Shown: positions 18,385-25,704 of the stretch, piece by piece | Numbering within the stretch: the first letter of the stretch is position 1 | How the letters are laid out: each line of letters starts with the position of its first letter | DNA from: Bacillota bacterium | Lineage (GTDB): Bacteria > Bacillota > Sulfobacillia > Sulfobacillales > JAIMBI01 | Reading direction: 5' to 3' | Assembly (NCBI GenBank): GCA_021846505.1 | Contig: JAJZWV010000040.1 | Span: 1 to 37,404, forward strand | Length of the DNA stretch: 37,404 nt | Notes under the pieces: model-generated | Seen by the model: the letters and a program-made list of their open reading frames with translations, nothing else | Told to the model about the DNA's origin: nothing | Database searches by the model: none | Program-made: the position numbers and the translations under genes

Positions 18385-19656
18385 GTGCGGTCCTTCTGCG
18401 GCTATGCCCAAGCGGCTCGCCGCCTGATGTACGCACGAGGCCTCCGAAGCCTTGGCCAAGGCATGCTGGTGGTCAACTTTGCGCTGTACCTGCGCGCCCT
18501 GCACTGGACGGCGGGGAGCATTGGCCTGCTGCTGACCGCCTCGGGCTTGGTCGGTGCCGCCCTGGGCCTGGGCGTCGGATACTTGTCGGACCGCTATGGG
18601 CGCAAGTCTTTCATCCTCATTTACGAGTCGGTCACGGTCGCGTCCGCACTGGCGGTCACCTTTATCGCCAGCGCGTGGATTATCGTGCTGGCCGCCATGG
18701 TGGGGAGCTTCGGCCGCGGCCAAAACGGCGGGGCTGGCCCATTTGGGCCGGCCGAGCAGGCCTGGCTGACGCGCACCGTGCCCGCCACACTGCGGAGCCG
18801 CCTATTCAGCCAAAACGCCGCGATTGGGTTTGTGGGCATGGGCATCGGGGCGGCGCTGGCCGGCACGGTGGGCCTGTTTCACCCGTGGCTGTCGGGCGCG
18901 GCCGCCTTCCGGCCCCTGTTTGCGCTGGTGTTTTTGGGATCCGGCATCAATTTGGTGATGCTGTCGCGCCTCCAGGATGATTACGAGCGCCCCACCCACA
19001 CCACCGCCGCGGCCCAGGCCGAACACACCGCCATCACGCGCGAGGAAAACCGCGCGCTCATGCACCTCTCGGCCACCAACGCGCTGAACGGCTTTGCCGT
19101 GGGCCTGACCGGCCCGCTGGTATCGTACTGGTTTGCGGTGCGCTTTGGCGTAGGGCCGGCCGCCATCGGCGGCTTGATGGCGGTGTCGTTTGTCGCCACC
19201 GGCTTTTCGAACCTCGCCACCGGTGCGATGGCCGAGCGGCTGGGGCCCGTGCGGTCGGTGGTGTCCATTCGCCTGGTGGGTGTTGGGATGCTGGTGGCCA
19301 TGGCCCTGATGGGCAACTTTGTGTGGGCTTCGGTGTTTTACTTCACGCGCTCGCTCATGAACCGCGGCTCCGTCGGCGCGCGGCAGGCGGTGTCGCAGAG
19401 CCTCACGCGCGACGAGCGGCGCGGCGTGGCCGCCAGCTACAACATGGCCTCGATGCGCGTGCCCGCCTCAGTGGGCCCCACGGTGGCCGGCTACCTGATG
19501 GAAGATGGCAACCTCACGCTGCCGTTTTTCCTAGGCGCCGGGCTGCAGTTGGGCTACGCTCTCTTGTACGGTCGGCTGTTTGGCCATCTGGACCAAGGGC
19601 TGACCCGGCGGGGGGCCGAGTCCGACCAGCAGGTGACCCGGCCCCCCGCTGTGTAG
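18385..19656 (+). CDS. Major facilitator superfamily transporter
   Basis: A 423-residue membrane protein with two groups of about six helices separated by a hydrophilic loop (about residues 198-225, containing QDDYERPTHTTAAAQAEHT). MFS motif A, GYLSDRYGRKSF, follows the second helix, and a second version (GAMAERLGPVRS) lies at the matching place in the second half. Substrate unknown; export of a compound sensed by the MarR protein is the likely role. The GTG start at 18385 is 4 bases after the marR stop, so translation is probably coupled and no separate ribosome binding site is needed. Confidence 0.88.
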   Translation: MRSFCGYAQAARRLMYARGLRSLGQGMLVVNFALYLRALHWTAGSIGLLLTASGLVGAALGLGVGYLSDRYGRKSFILIYESVTVASALAVTFIASAWIIVLAAMVGSFGRGQNGGAGPFGPAEQAWLTRTVPATLRSRLFSQNAAIGFVGMGIGAALAGTVGLFHPWLSGAAAFRPLFALVFLGSGINLVMLSRLQDDYERPTHTTAAAQAEHTAITREENRALMHLSATNALNGFAVGLTGPLVSYWFAVRFGVGPAAIGGLMAVSFVATGFSNLATGAMAERLGPVRSVVSIRLVGVGMLVAMALMGNFVWASVFYFTRSLMNRGSVGARQAVSQSLTRDERRGVAASYNMASMRVPASVGPTVAGYLMEDGNLTLPFFLGAGLQLGYALLYGRLFGHLDQGLTRRGAESDQQVTRPPAV

Positions 19657-19708
19657 CCGGCCGGGACGCCTGCTGAGAAAGTTTTGGGCGAAACGTTGAG
19701 CAAATGAG

Positions 19709-20890
19709 GTGTTGCAGCTGGACAAGCGGCTGGACGACTGGACGGCCGTGCGGCGGGACTTCCCCTGCACGGATGCGCGGGTATTTTTGAACACGGGCAC
19801 CTTGGGCCCGGTCGCCACTCCGGTGATGGATCGGTATCTTGCCGCCATGCGGCAGTGGAACGCCGCAGGCCCCGGAGCCTCGGACGTGTACGTCGGGTGG
19901 CGCAATCGAGTGGAGACGGCCCGCGCCAAGTTGGCCGCGGCGCTGGGCTGCCGCGCCGAGAGCCTATCATTTTTTGCCAACGTCACCGACGCCATCAACG
20001 TGGCGCTGGTGGGACTGCGGCTCCCCGCGGGCGCACGCATCATCACGACCGATGAAGAGCACGGCGCCCTGGTCGGCCCCCTGACTCAGCTGGCGCTGAG
20101 CGGCGCTCGCATTGACGTGGTGCCGTTTGGGGCGGGCGGGCCCGATTTAGTGGCGCGGCTGGCGGACGCCATGGACCAGGCCCCCACCACACTGCTGGCG
20201 CTGTCGCACATGTCGTGTGAGACCGGCGCCGTCTTTGACGCGCGCGCCTTAGCTGATGAAGCCCACCGCCGCGGGGTGCTGGTGATGCTCGATGGCGCGC
20301 AGGCGGCTGGCCAGATGCCGATGGCACTGGATGCCTGGGGCGTCGACCTGTATCCCTTCAACGGCCACAAGTGGATGGGAGCCCCGACCGGCTCAGCTGG
20401 CTTGTACATCGCACCCGCCGCCGCCGAGCGGGTGGCGCTCACGTACGTGGGCGATGGGGTCGGATGGTCCACCGGCTATCCCGCGGCCTGGACGGAGACA
20501 CGCCCCACCGACGGTCGCCGGTTTGAATACGGCACCCGCAACTGGCCCTGCTGGGTGGCTTGGGGGGACGTGGTCGACTATCGCGCTGCGCTGCCAGGGG
20601 ATCCCCACGAGCGGCAGCGGCAGCTGGCTCACACGCTGCGCCAGGCACTGGCAGCCATGCCGGGTGTCGTGGTGCGCTCTCCCGATCCCGTGGGCGGCAT
20701 CGTGACGATTGAAGTGGACGGGTTTTCCGGCGAAGCGCTGTACCAGGCACTCTTGGCACGCGGCGTCGTGGGGCGCCGCGTGCGGCGGCCCCACCTGGAC
20801 GGGATCCGCCTTTCGGTGGCGTATTTCAACAACCTGGAGGACTTGGAGAGCGCCCAAGCGGCGCTAGCGCAGCTGCAGGCACTGCGCTAG
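19709..20890 (+). CDS. Class V aminotransferase (cysteine desulfurase/isopenicillin N epimerase-like)
   Basis: A PLP-dependent enzyme of 393 residues in the aminotransferase class V family. FLNTGTLGPVATPV is the N-terminal substrate strand, DGAQAAGQMPM carries the PLP-contacting aspartate and glutamine, and NGHKWMGAP (about residue 221) contains the lysine that forms the Schiff base. The family includes cysteine desulfurases, kynureninase-like enzymes and epimerases. The loop that carries the catalytic cysteine in cysteine desulfurases is not recognisable, so the reaction stays open. The GTG start at 19709 has only a weak site; a TTG at 19712 is possible. It follows the MFS gene by 52 bases and may be in the same transcript, in which case it could act on the exported compound (inference). 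Confidence 0.82.
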   Translation: MLQLDKRLDDWTAVRRDFPCTDARVFLNTGTLGPVATPVMDRYLAAMRQWNAAGPGASDVYVGWRNRVETARAKLAAALGCRAESLSFFANVTDAINVALVGLRLPAGARIITTDEEHGALVGPLTQLALSGARIDVVPFGAGGPDLVARLADAMDQAPTTLLALSHMSCETGAVFDARALADEAHRRGVLVMLDGAQAAGQMPMALDAWGVDLYPFNGHKWMGAPTGSAGLYIAPAAAERVALTYVGDGVGWSTGYPAAWTETRPTDGRRFEYGTRNWPCWVAWGDVVDYRAALPGDPHERQRQLAHTLRQALAAMPGVVVRSPDPVGGIVTIEVDGFSGEALYQALLARGVVGRRVRRPHLDGIRLSVAYFNNLEDLESAQAALAQLQALR

Positions 20891-21021
20891 CGCCGCGGGC
20901 TCGTCACCTGGAGAGTTCCCTTAGACGGGGACGGGGCTCGTCTTAGGCGCCGAGGATATCATGGGCGCAGATGGTGGCAAGGGCAACCTCTGTATTATCC
21001 ACTCAGCAAGGGGGTCCCAGT

Positions 21022-22941
21022 GTGTGCGGCATTGCGGGCTTTATGAGCGTGGATCCCGCGGGGACGCCGACCGAGGCGATTGTGGCCATGCTGGAGGCGA
21101 TGCAGGCCACCATGATTCACCGCGGCCCGGACGGCGCGGGGCACAAAGTGGGGCCCGGCGTGGGCTTGGGCTTTCGCCGGCTGGCCATCCGCGACTTGGA
21201 CGGCGGCCAGCAGCCCATGGTCAGCGGCGATGGCCAGGTGTGGTCGGTCATGAACGGTGAGCTGTACAACTATGCAGAGCTTCGGCGCCGCCTGGAAGCG
21301 GCGGGCATCCGCCTGCAGGGCCACTGCGACGCCGAGGTTATTCCCCACCTGTACCAGGAGCTGGGGCTGGACGAGATGCTGCGGCTCCTGCGCGGGATGT
21401 TTGCGCTCGCCATTTACGATGCGCGCACCGACACGCTGCATGTGGCCCGCGACCCGTTTGGCATTAAGCCGCTGTACGTAGCCGAAGCCACCGCAGGCTT
21501 TTTCTTTGCCTCCGAGGCCCATGCCCTGGCGGCGGCCGGCGTATCCACCCAGGTGGACCCGGTGTCGCTGTGGCACTATCTCACCTTCCAGTATGTGCCC
21601 GGCCCCCGCACCATGTGGGCGGGCATTCGCCAGGTGGAGCCGGGCACTTGCCTGAGCTGGCGCCGCGGGGCTGGCGAAGTGTCCCGCTACGCCCGCCTGA
21701 CGTTCACGCCCGAGGCCGACTGGACGCCCGAGCGCTCCGCCGCCGCCGTGCGGGTGGCGCTGCAGGACTCGGTGGCGGCGCACCTGGTGAGCGATGTGCC
21801 GGTCGGGGCTTATCTATCCGGCGGCATCGACTCCAGCGCGGTCGTGGCGCTCATGAAGCAGCACCAGGAGGTCAACACCTTCTCCATTGGCTTTGACGGG
21901 GCCACCCCCGAGCGCGACGAGCTGCCGCGCGCGCGCCGCACGGCCGCGGCTCTCGGCAGTCGGCACCACGAGCAGTACGTGACGGCTCGCGACTATGCGG
22001 ACCACTGGGAAGATATTGTGCTGGCCCAGGGCGACCCGGTGGCGGACCCCAGTGCGCCGGCCCTGTATTTTCTGGCGTCCGAGGCCCGCCGCCACGTGAA
22101 GGTAGTGCTGTCGGGCGAAGGCTCGGACGAGCTGTTTTGCGGCTATGCGATTTATCAGGAGCCGGTCTCCTTGGAAGCGTTTGACCGCATCCCGCCGGGA
22201 CTCGCGCGCCAGCTGCACCGGCTGGCCAGCCGCCTGCCGGACGGCCTGCGCGGCAAAAGTTTGCTGCAGCGCGGCACCACGCCACTCCCCCAGCGGTTTG
22301 TGGGCAACGCTCACATTTTTCGGGACGCCGAGAAGGCGGCCTGGATAGCAGACGGCGCTCTGGCAGAACTGCCGCCGCCCTCCTGGTCGCTCACGGCCCC
22401 CATCTACGAAGAGACCGACCACCTGCCGGGCCCCACCCGGATGCAGGCCGTGGACCTAAACTTCTGGCTGCCGGGCGACATCCTGCAGAAGGCCGACAAA
22501 ATGTCGATGGCCCACTCGCTCGAGCAGCGGGTGCCGTATCTGGATCCCGTGGTGTGGGAGGTGGCCCGGCAGATTCCCGTCAGCTTGCAGCTGGCGCAGG
22601 GATCGTTTAAGCGTGTGCTGCGGGACGCGGTGGCCGACCTGCTGCCCGATGAAATCACCCACCAGCCCAAGCTGGGCTTCCCGGTCCCGCTGCGCCAGTG
22701 GCTCGCCAGCGATCTGAAGCCACTGGCGCAAGATTTGGTGGCGTCGTCCACGGACACGCTGCTGAATCGGGCGCGGGTGCAGAGCTTGCTGGCCGGCCCG
22801 CGGCCCTTCCCCGCCGATGACCGCAAGCTGTGGACCATCCTCACCTATCTGATGTGGCACCGCGTGTTTGTCGAGCAAACCGCCCGCGGCCAATCTCGGC
22901 ACAGCGTGATGGAGCGCGCGGCGGCGCTGTCGAGCCGGTAG
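21022..22941 (+). CDS. asnB: Asparagine synthetase B (glutamine-hydrolysing)
   Basis: Makes asparagine from aspartate, ATP and glutamine. The start is the GTG at 21022, which puts a cysteine at position 2 (CGIAGF): class II glutaminase domains need this cysteine as N-terminal nucleophile after Met removal, and AAGGGGGT lies at 21009-21016. A longer in-frame start at 20971 would bury the cysteine and is rejected. The glutaminase domain has RGPDGAG and NGELYNY. The synthetase domain has the ATP-pyrophosphatase loop SGGIDSS, SGEGSDELFCGY and ADKMSMAHSLEQRVPYLD. The length of 639 residues is normal. No T-box leader was recognised in the 130 bases upstream. It converges with the PIN-like gene, 18 bases between stops. 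Confidence 0.95.
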   Translation: MCGIAGFMSVDPAGTPTEAIVAMLEAMQATMIHRGPDGAGHKVGPGVGLGFRRLAIRDLDGGQQPMVSGDGQVWSVMNGELYNYAELRRRLEAAGIRLQGHCDAEVIPHLYQELGLDEMLRLLRGMFALAIYDARTDTLHVARDPFGIKPLYVAEATAGFFFASEAHALAAAGVSTQVDPVSLWHYLTFQYVPGPRTMWAGIRQVEPGTCLSWRRGAGEVSRYARLTFTPEADWTPERSAAAVRVALQDSVAAHLVSDVPVGAYLSGGIDSSAVVALMKQHQEVNTFSIGFDGATPERDELPRARRTAAALGSRHHEQYVTARDYADHWEDIVLAQGDPVADPSAPALYFLASEARRHVKVVLSGEGSDELFCGYAIYQEPVSLEAFDRIPPGLARQLHRLASRLPDGLRGKSLLQRGTTPLPQRFVGNAHIFRDAEKAAWIADGALAELPPPSWSLTAPIYEETDHLPGPTRMQAVDLNFWLPGDILQKADKMSMAHSLEQRVPYLDPVVWEVARQIPVSLQLAQGSFKRVLRDAVADLLPDEITHQPKLGFPVPLRQWLASDLKPLAQDLVASSTDTLLNRARVQSLLAGPRPFPADDRKLWTILTYLMWHRVFVEQTARGQSRHSVMERAAALSSR

Positions 22942-22959
22942 CTGGGCGAGGATCCCGTG

Positions 22960-23436
22960 TCAAAACGACCAGTCGTTGTCAACAATGATTCGCAGGAGCC
23001 GGTCGTGCTCCAACCGAGCACATTCGCACAGCCGAGGAATCTTAGGCGTGTTCGGCCCCGACCGGCCCTCGTGGGAAATTACCAAGGCTTGATGTCTGAG
23101 GGCCCAGGCGACGACCCACACGTCAGCTTCGTTGGCCTGATCAATATGATGAATGTCAATCCCATCTTTTGAAAACTTGTTCATGAGCAGGCGAGTGAAT
23201 TCTTGTAGGGTCTCAACCGCCACGAACATGGCCGGGTGGCTTTCGCACCACGTTAACCCGTCGTCCCCTTTCGCCCCTCGGGCCAATTCCCGATGAACGA
23301 TGTCGGGCGCAGTCAGCATCGCTCGGTCTGCGAGGTCGCCCAACCGGTCCCACAAAGAAGGGAAGATCTTCCATGGATAGAACTTCCCCAGGTCCACCAG
23401 AGCCGAAGTGTCTATGCAGTACCATCCCGCCGTCAC
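22960..23436 (-). CDS. DUF4411 PIN-like protein, probable toxin
   Basis: A 158-residue protein opening with YCIDTSALVDLGKFYPWKIFPSLWDRL, characteristic of DUF4411. It has PIN-type acidic residues D9, E50 (VHRELARG) and D105 (NEADVWVVAWAL), consistent with a metal-dependent ribonuclease fold. DUF4411 genes commonly sit next to XRE plus ImmA/IrrE-type genes, and this pairing has been catalogued among type II toxin-antitoxin-like modules. The GTG start overlaps the ImmA stop (GTGA), so it is co-translated with its likely antitoxin. Base composition is lower in GC and codon use less biased than in asnB next door, suggesting horizontal acquisition. RNase activity is inferred, not seen. Confidence 0.82.
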   Translation of the reverse strand: MTAGWYCIDTSALVDLGKFYPWKIFPSLWDRLGDLADRAMLTAPDIVHRELARGAKGDDGLTWCESHPAMFVAVETLQEFTRLLMNKFSKDGIDIHHIDQANEADVWVVAWALRHQALVISHEGRSGPNTPKIPRLCECARLEHDRLLRIIVDNDWSF

Positions 23437-24236
23437 CGTCCGGCCCCTTCCGCACGGCGCACCACGCGTTCCAGATAAGCCCTCGGGACCCGGTCCAGAT
23501 ATCGCGCGGCCTCAGTCTCCGTAATGGTGGCATCTTTGAAGGCATCGCCTACCAAGCGCGCGAACCGATAGCCGACGCGTGAGAGGGCGACTGTGTCCCG
23601 GGGTACTCGGCTCGGTCCCTTTGCCCCCTGCGGATACGATTGGCGCACCTCGGCCAGCAGCTGCGCGAACACTGCTTCCGACACCCTCCCCAGCTCCCTA
23701 AACCGATAAAGCAGCGCCTCGCGACTCGCCCCGGACAGCCGAGCCGCGGCCATGAGAGATGCCGTCGGGTCAGCGACTGAATCCAGCCGGGGAAAGGTCG
23801 CGATGAAGCTAGCTGGCATTAGGGCAGATGCCGCCACGGCATCACAGTATCGCTCCATGGCGGCACTGGCCGCCCCGGGAGTCGGCGAGCAGATTCCTCC
23901 TCCATTGAGGGCCACGTGAACCAACTCATGAAGGAGACTAAACGTTCGGCCAGCAGGCGTATCACCTGAGGACAAATTGATGATGGGAATAGGTTGGCTT
24001 GGCAACGACATGCCCCGAACGACGTGGGGGTCAACCCGCTCGCGCGTCTGCAGGACCAGTGCGCCCAGCGCCTCAACTCCATGGCGCCACGCGCGGTACC
24101 AAAGGTCGGGGCTCAAAGAGCGTACGCCCGGTTTGGGGACTTGGCCATGGCGGCGGATGGCACTCGCGAGCCGTGCCCCCGACGCGCCTGCCTCCTCGTC
24201 GAGAGAAAGCTGCGGGATGTAGTTGGCTAGATCCAT
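23433..24236 (-). CDS. ImmA/IrrE-family metallo-endopeptidase (COG2856)
   Basis: About 267 residues with the zinc motif HELVH at residues 103-107, embedded in TFSLLHELVHVALNGGG, and a downstream YCDAVAASALMP segment, the usual third-ligand region. ImmA/IrrE peptidases cleave repressors, and in XRE-linked forms act as the regulatory or antitoxin partner. In many relatives the XRE helix-turn-helix and this domain are one chain of about 370-400 residues. Here the XRE frame stops at 24245 and this frame can begin at the ATG at 24236, 8 bases on, without a good ribosome binding site. It is therefore either a coupled second gene or the rest of a frame-shifted fused gene. The coding frame stays open upstream to 24293. 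Confidence 0.82.
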   Translation of the reverse strand: MDLANYIPQLSLDEEAGASGARLASAIRRHGQVPKPGVRSLSPDLWYRAWRHGVEALGALVLQTRERVDPHVVRGMSLPSQPIPIINLSSGDTPAGRTFSLLHELVHVALNGGGICSPTPGAASAAMERYCDAVAASALMPASFIATFPRLDSVADPTASLMAAARLSGASREALLYRFRELGRVSEAVFAQLLAEVRQSYPQGAKGPSRVPRDTVALSRVGYRFARLVGDAFKDATITETEAARYLDRVPRAYLERVVRRAEGAGR

Positions 24237-24244
24237 CCCCGCGT

Positions 24245-24586
24245 TTACGGAAGATCCAAGGCTATGCCGCGCACATGGTGCATGCGCCTCCATTCGAACT
24301 TCACCTCCGACGACCCCTGACCTGGCTTCGCCGTGCGGTAATCCGGCGGGGTATCGGGCTCAGACGGCGGCTCATCTAAGTAAAAGATGGCCGTAGGGCG
24401 CCGGTACATTTGGGCCAGCGTGCTGAACTGCCCCCAAGTGGGACGGCTAACCCCCTTTTCCCAGGACCGGATGCGATCAGGTGTCGCCTTGAGTCGCTTG
24501 GCCACGTCGGCCAGGTCGAGTCCTGCCGACTCCCGAGCCCATTGGAGCACGCTCGGTGTGACCAGCGCCTCCATCCGTGCCACCAC
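24245..24586 (-). CDS. XRE-family helix-turn-helix regulator (first part of an XRE-ImmA pair)
   Basis: A 113-residue protein with an HTH_3/XRE domain (about residues 12-60: LQWARESAGLDLADVAKRL, IRSWEKGVSRPTWGQFSTLAQMY), followed by YLDEPPSEPDTPPDYRT. The last segment is the standard linker into the ImmA/IrrE part of fused XRE-COG2856 proteins. The GTG at 24586 is preceded by GGAGGGAGGG. The chain ends at IALDLP in the TAA at 24247-24245, while the neighbouring frame continues the family pattern with DLANYIPQLS. This suggests either a natural split or one frameshift. It likely represses its own operon through the inverted repeat at 24603-24641. Confidence 0.82.
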   Translation of the reverse strand: MVARMEALVTPSVLQWARESAGLDLADVAKRLKATPDRIRSWEKGVSRPTWGQFSTLAQMYRRPTAIFYLDEPPSEPDTPPDYRTAKPGQGSSEVKFEWRRMHHVRGIALDLP

Positions 24587-24602
24587 TAGCCCTCCCTCCG
24601 CG

Positions 24603-24641
24603 CGACCCGCGCGTCTAGCGCACCCGCGTGCGCACGGGTCG
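24603..24641 (-). promoter_or_regulatory. Nested inverted repeat before the XRE gene (candidate operator)
   Basis: Outer arms CGACCCG (24603-24609) and CGGGTCG (24635-24641) enclose inner arms GCGCA (24618-24622) and TGCGC (24629-24633). A further half-site CGACCC occurs at 24667-24672, and a 10-bp direct repeat TCGCCGGCTC at 24647-24656 and 24687-24696. Lying directly upstream of the XRE ribosome binding site, it may be an operator for the XRE protein or a 5'-leader hairpin. Confidence 0.45.
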
Positions 24642-25058
24642 TTATCTCGCCGGCTCCCCCACTCGACGACCCACAGAATCGGTGCGTCGCCGGCTCTGTT
24701 CGCCCTTCATGCCACAAGTATCAGCGATGAAGACGCAGGCCGGCTTGCTGAAATGCTACCACCTTATCGTGGAGCGCCTGCATGCCCGGGTCCGCCACGT
24801 GCTGGTCCGACAGGGGCACAGCCCCCGGTTAGCCGGGACCCGCCAACATCACCACAGCCCCGAGTCGCTCGCCCGTGTCTTCGACGCCGCGTTTGGAAAC
24901 ACCTGCCCCCGGACGAAGCGCTACCCCCCGCGCGAGAAAGCGGCCGGGCAGCAGCGGCCCTTGCGGCCGCCACGCATTGAACAAGTGCATTCTCGCGACA
25001 GACCCGCAGGGACTCCCCCCCCCCCGCCCGGGCAACGGCCATCTCCTATCCGTGTGAC
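24642..25058. other. Gene-free stretch between the XRE operon and the RHH gene
   Basis: Open frames run through on both strands, but none shows a recognisable domain or a ribosome binding site, and their composition (Arg, Pro, His) is that of GC-rich noise. Visible structures are a small hairpin, CCCGG (24824-24828) with CCGGG (24833-24837) around TTAG, and a run of 11 cytosines at 25015-25025. Confidence 0.5.
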
Positions 25059-25094
25059 CATCCCCACGGATGTTGACAGCCATCCTTGTGGATG
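25059..25094 (+). promoter_or_regulatory. Two tandem palindromes with embedded -35 box (candidate RHH operator)
   Basis: CATCC-4 bases-GGATG occurs twice, at 25059-25072 and 25081-25094. Both copies continue with TTG, and their centres are 22 bases (about two helix turns) apart. A perfect TTGACA (25073-25078) lies between the copies, although no good -10 is seen 16-18 bases further on. Paired palindromes of this size are typical targets of ribbon-helix-helix dimers. The RHH gene starts 36 bases downstream, so autorepression is likely (inference). Confidence 0.6.
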
Positions 25095-25129
25095 TTGCCG
25101 TTGGCCCAAGAGACATGGGAGGTGGTTGG

Positions 25130-25516
25130 GTGGCGATGCAGGAGAAAATCACCCTGAACCTGAATGTGGTCGATCTAGGCAAGGCAGACCTGCTGGTGGA
25201 GCAGGGCTTCTACGCCAATCGCGCGGACTTTCTGCGGGCAGCGGTGAGGACGGAACTTGGGCTCCATGAGGCGACATTGGCGCGGCTGACCAACGTAGAC
25301 CAGCTGCTGGTGGGCGTGACTCATCTAAGCAGGGCTCACTTGGATGCGGTCGTCGCCGGCAAGCAGCGGCTATGCTTGCGAGTGGTCGGCTTGCTCGTCA
25401 TCGACCACGATGTAGACCCGGCTCTGGCGGACCGGGCTATCGAGTCGCTGTGGGTCCGCGGCGTGGTCCGCGCCGCACCGCCGGTCCGCGCCGTCCTGGA
25501 GGACCGTTCGATCTGA
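25130..25516 (+). CDS. Ribbon-helix-helix (CopG/MetJ-type) regulator
   Basis: A 128-residue protein. Residues 3-48 fit an RHH fold: the DNA-binding strand EKITLNLNVVDLG, then helix KADLLVEQGFYAN and helix RADFLRAAVRTELG. The C-terminal 75 residues include two hydrophobic strands (CLRVVGLLVIDHDVD, VRGVVRAAPPVRAVLED) and may form a sensing or multimerisation domain that I do not recognise. The start is GTG at 25130 with GGAGGTGG at 25118-25125; the ATG at 25136 is also in frame. The tandem palindrome just upstream suggests it controls itself. No partner toxin gene follows in the next 180 bases, so it is not an evident antitoxin. Confidence 0.72.
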   Translation: MAMQEKITLNLNVVDLGKADLLVEQGFYANRADFLRAAVRTELGLHEATLARLTNVDQLLVGVTHLSRAHLDAVVAGKQRLCLRVVGLLVIDHDVDPALADRAIESLWVRGVVRAAPPVRAVLEDRSI

Positions 25517-25634
25517 CTTCGCTGGGATGGCTGTCACCGCGCCAAGTCGGGCAGCCCAGGGACTCGAATCGAGACGGGATCGGGCCGCAGCCGTGAGCGC
25601 CCATCCATCCTCCCCTGGATAGCTTTCAATAGGG

Positions 25635-25663
25635 TTGGGGATTTTTCCAGCACACCCTATACT
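25635..25663 (+). promoter_or_regulatory. Candidate sigma-A promoter for the secreted-protein gene
   Basis: TTGGGG (25635-25640) and TATACT (25658-25663) are 17 bases apart, and the -10 element lies 41 bases before the GTG at 25705. The match to consensus is moderate for the -35 and good for the -10. Confidence 0.4.
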
Positions 25664-25704
25664 ATGGGGAAACGTGGCCGCTGGCGGCCGCTGGGAGGGA
25701 TATT

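Noticed and set aside
20891-21021. T-box leader before asnB
   Set aside because: The conserved antiterminator word (GGTGG-type bulge sequence) and specifier arrangement are not seen, and the stretch is too short.
24628-25269. Open frame of 213 codons between the XRE operon and the RHH gene
   Set aside because: No ribosome binding site, no domain, Arg/Pro/His-rich composition. It overlaps the RHH operator and gene in another frame.
25540-25600. tRNA-like T-arm around GACTCGAATCGAGAC
   Set aside because: Only a short palindrome is present. No acceptor stem, anticodon arm or CCA end could be fitted on either strand.
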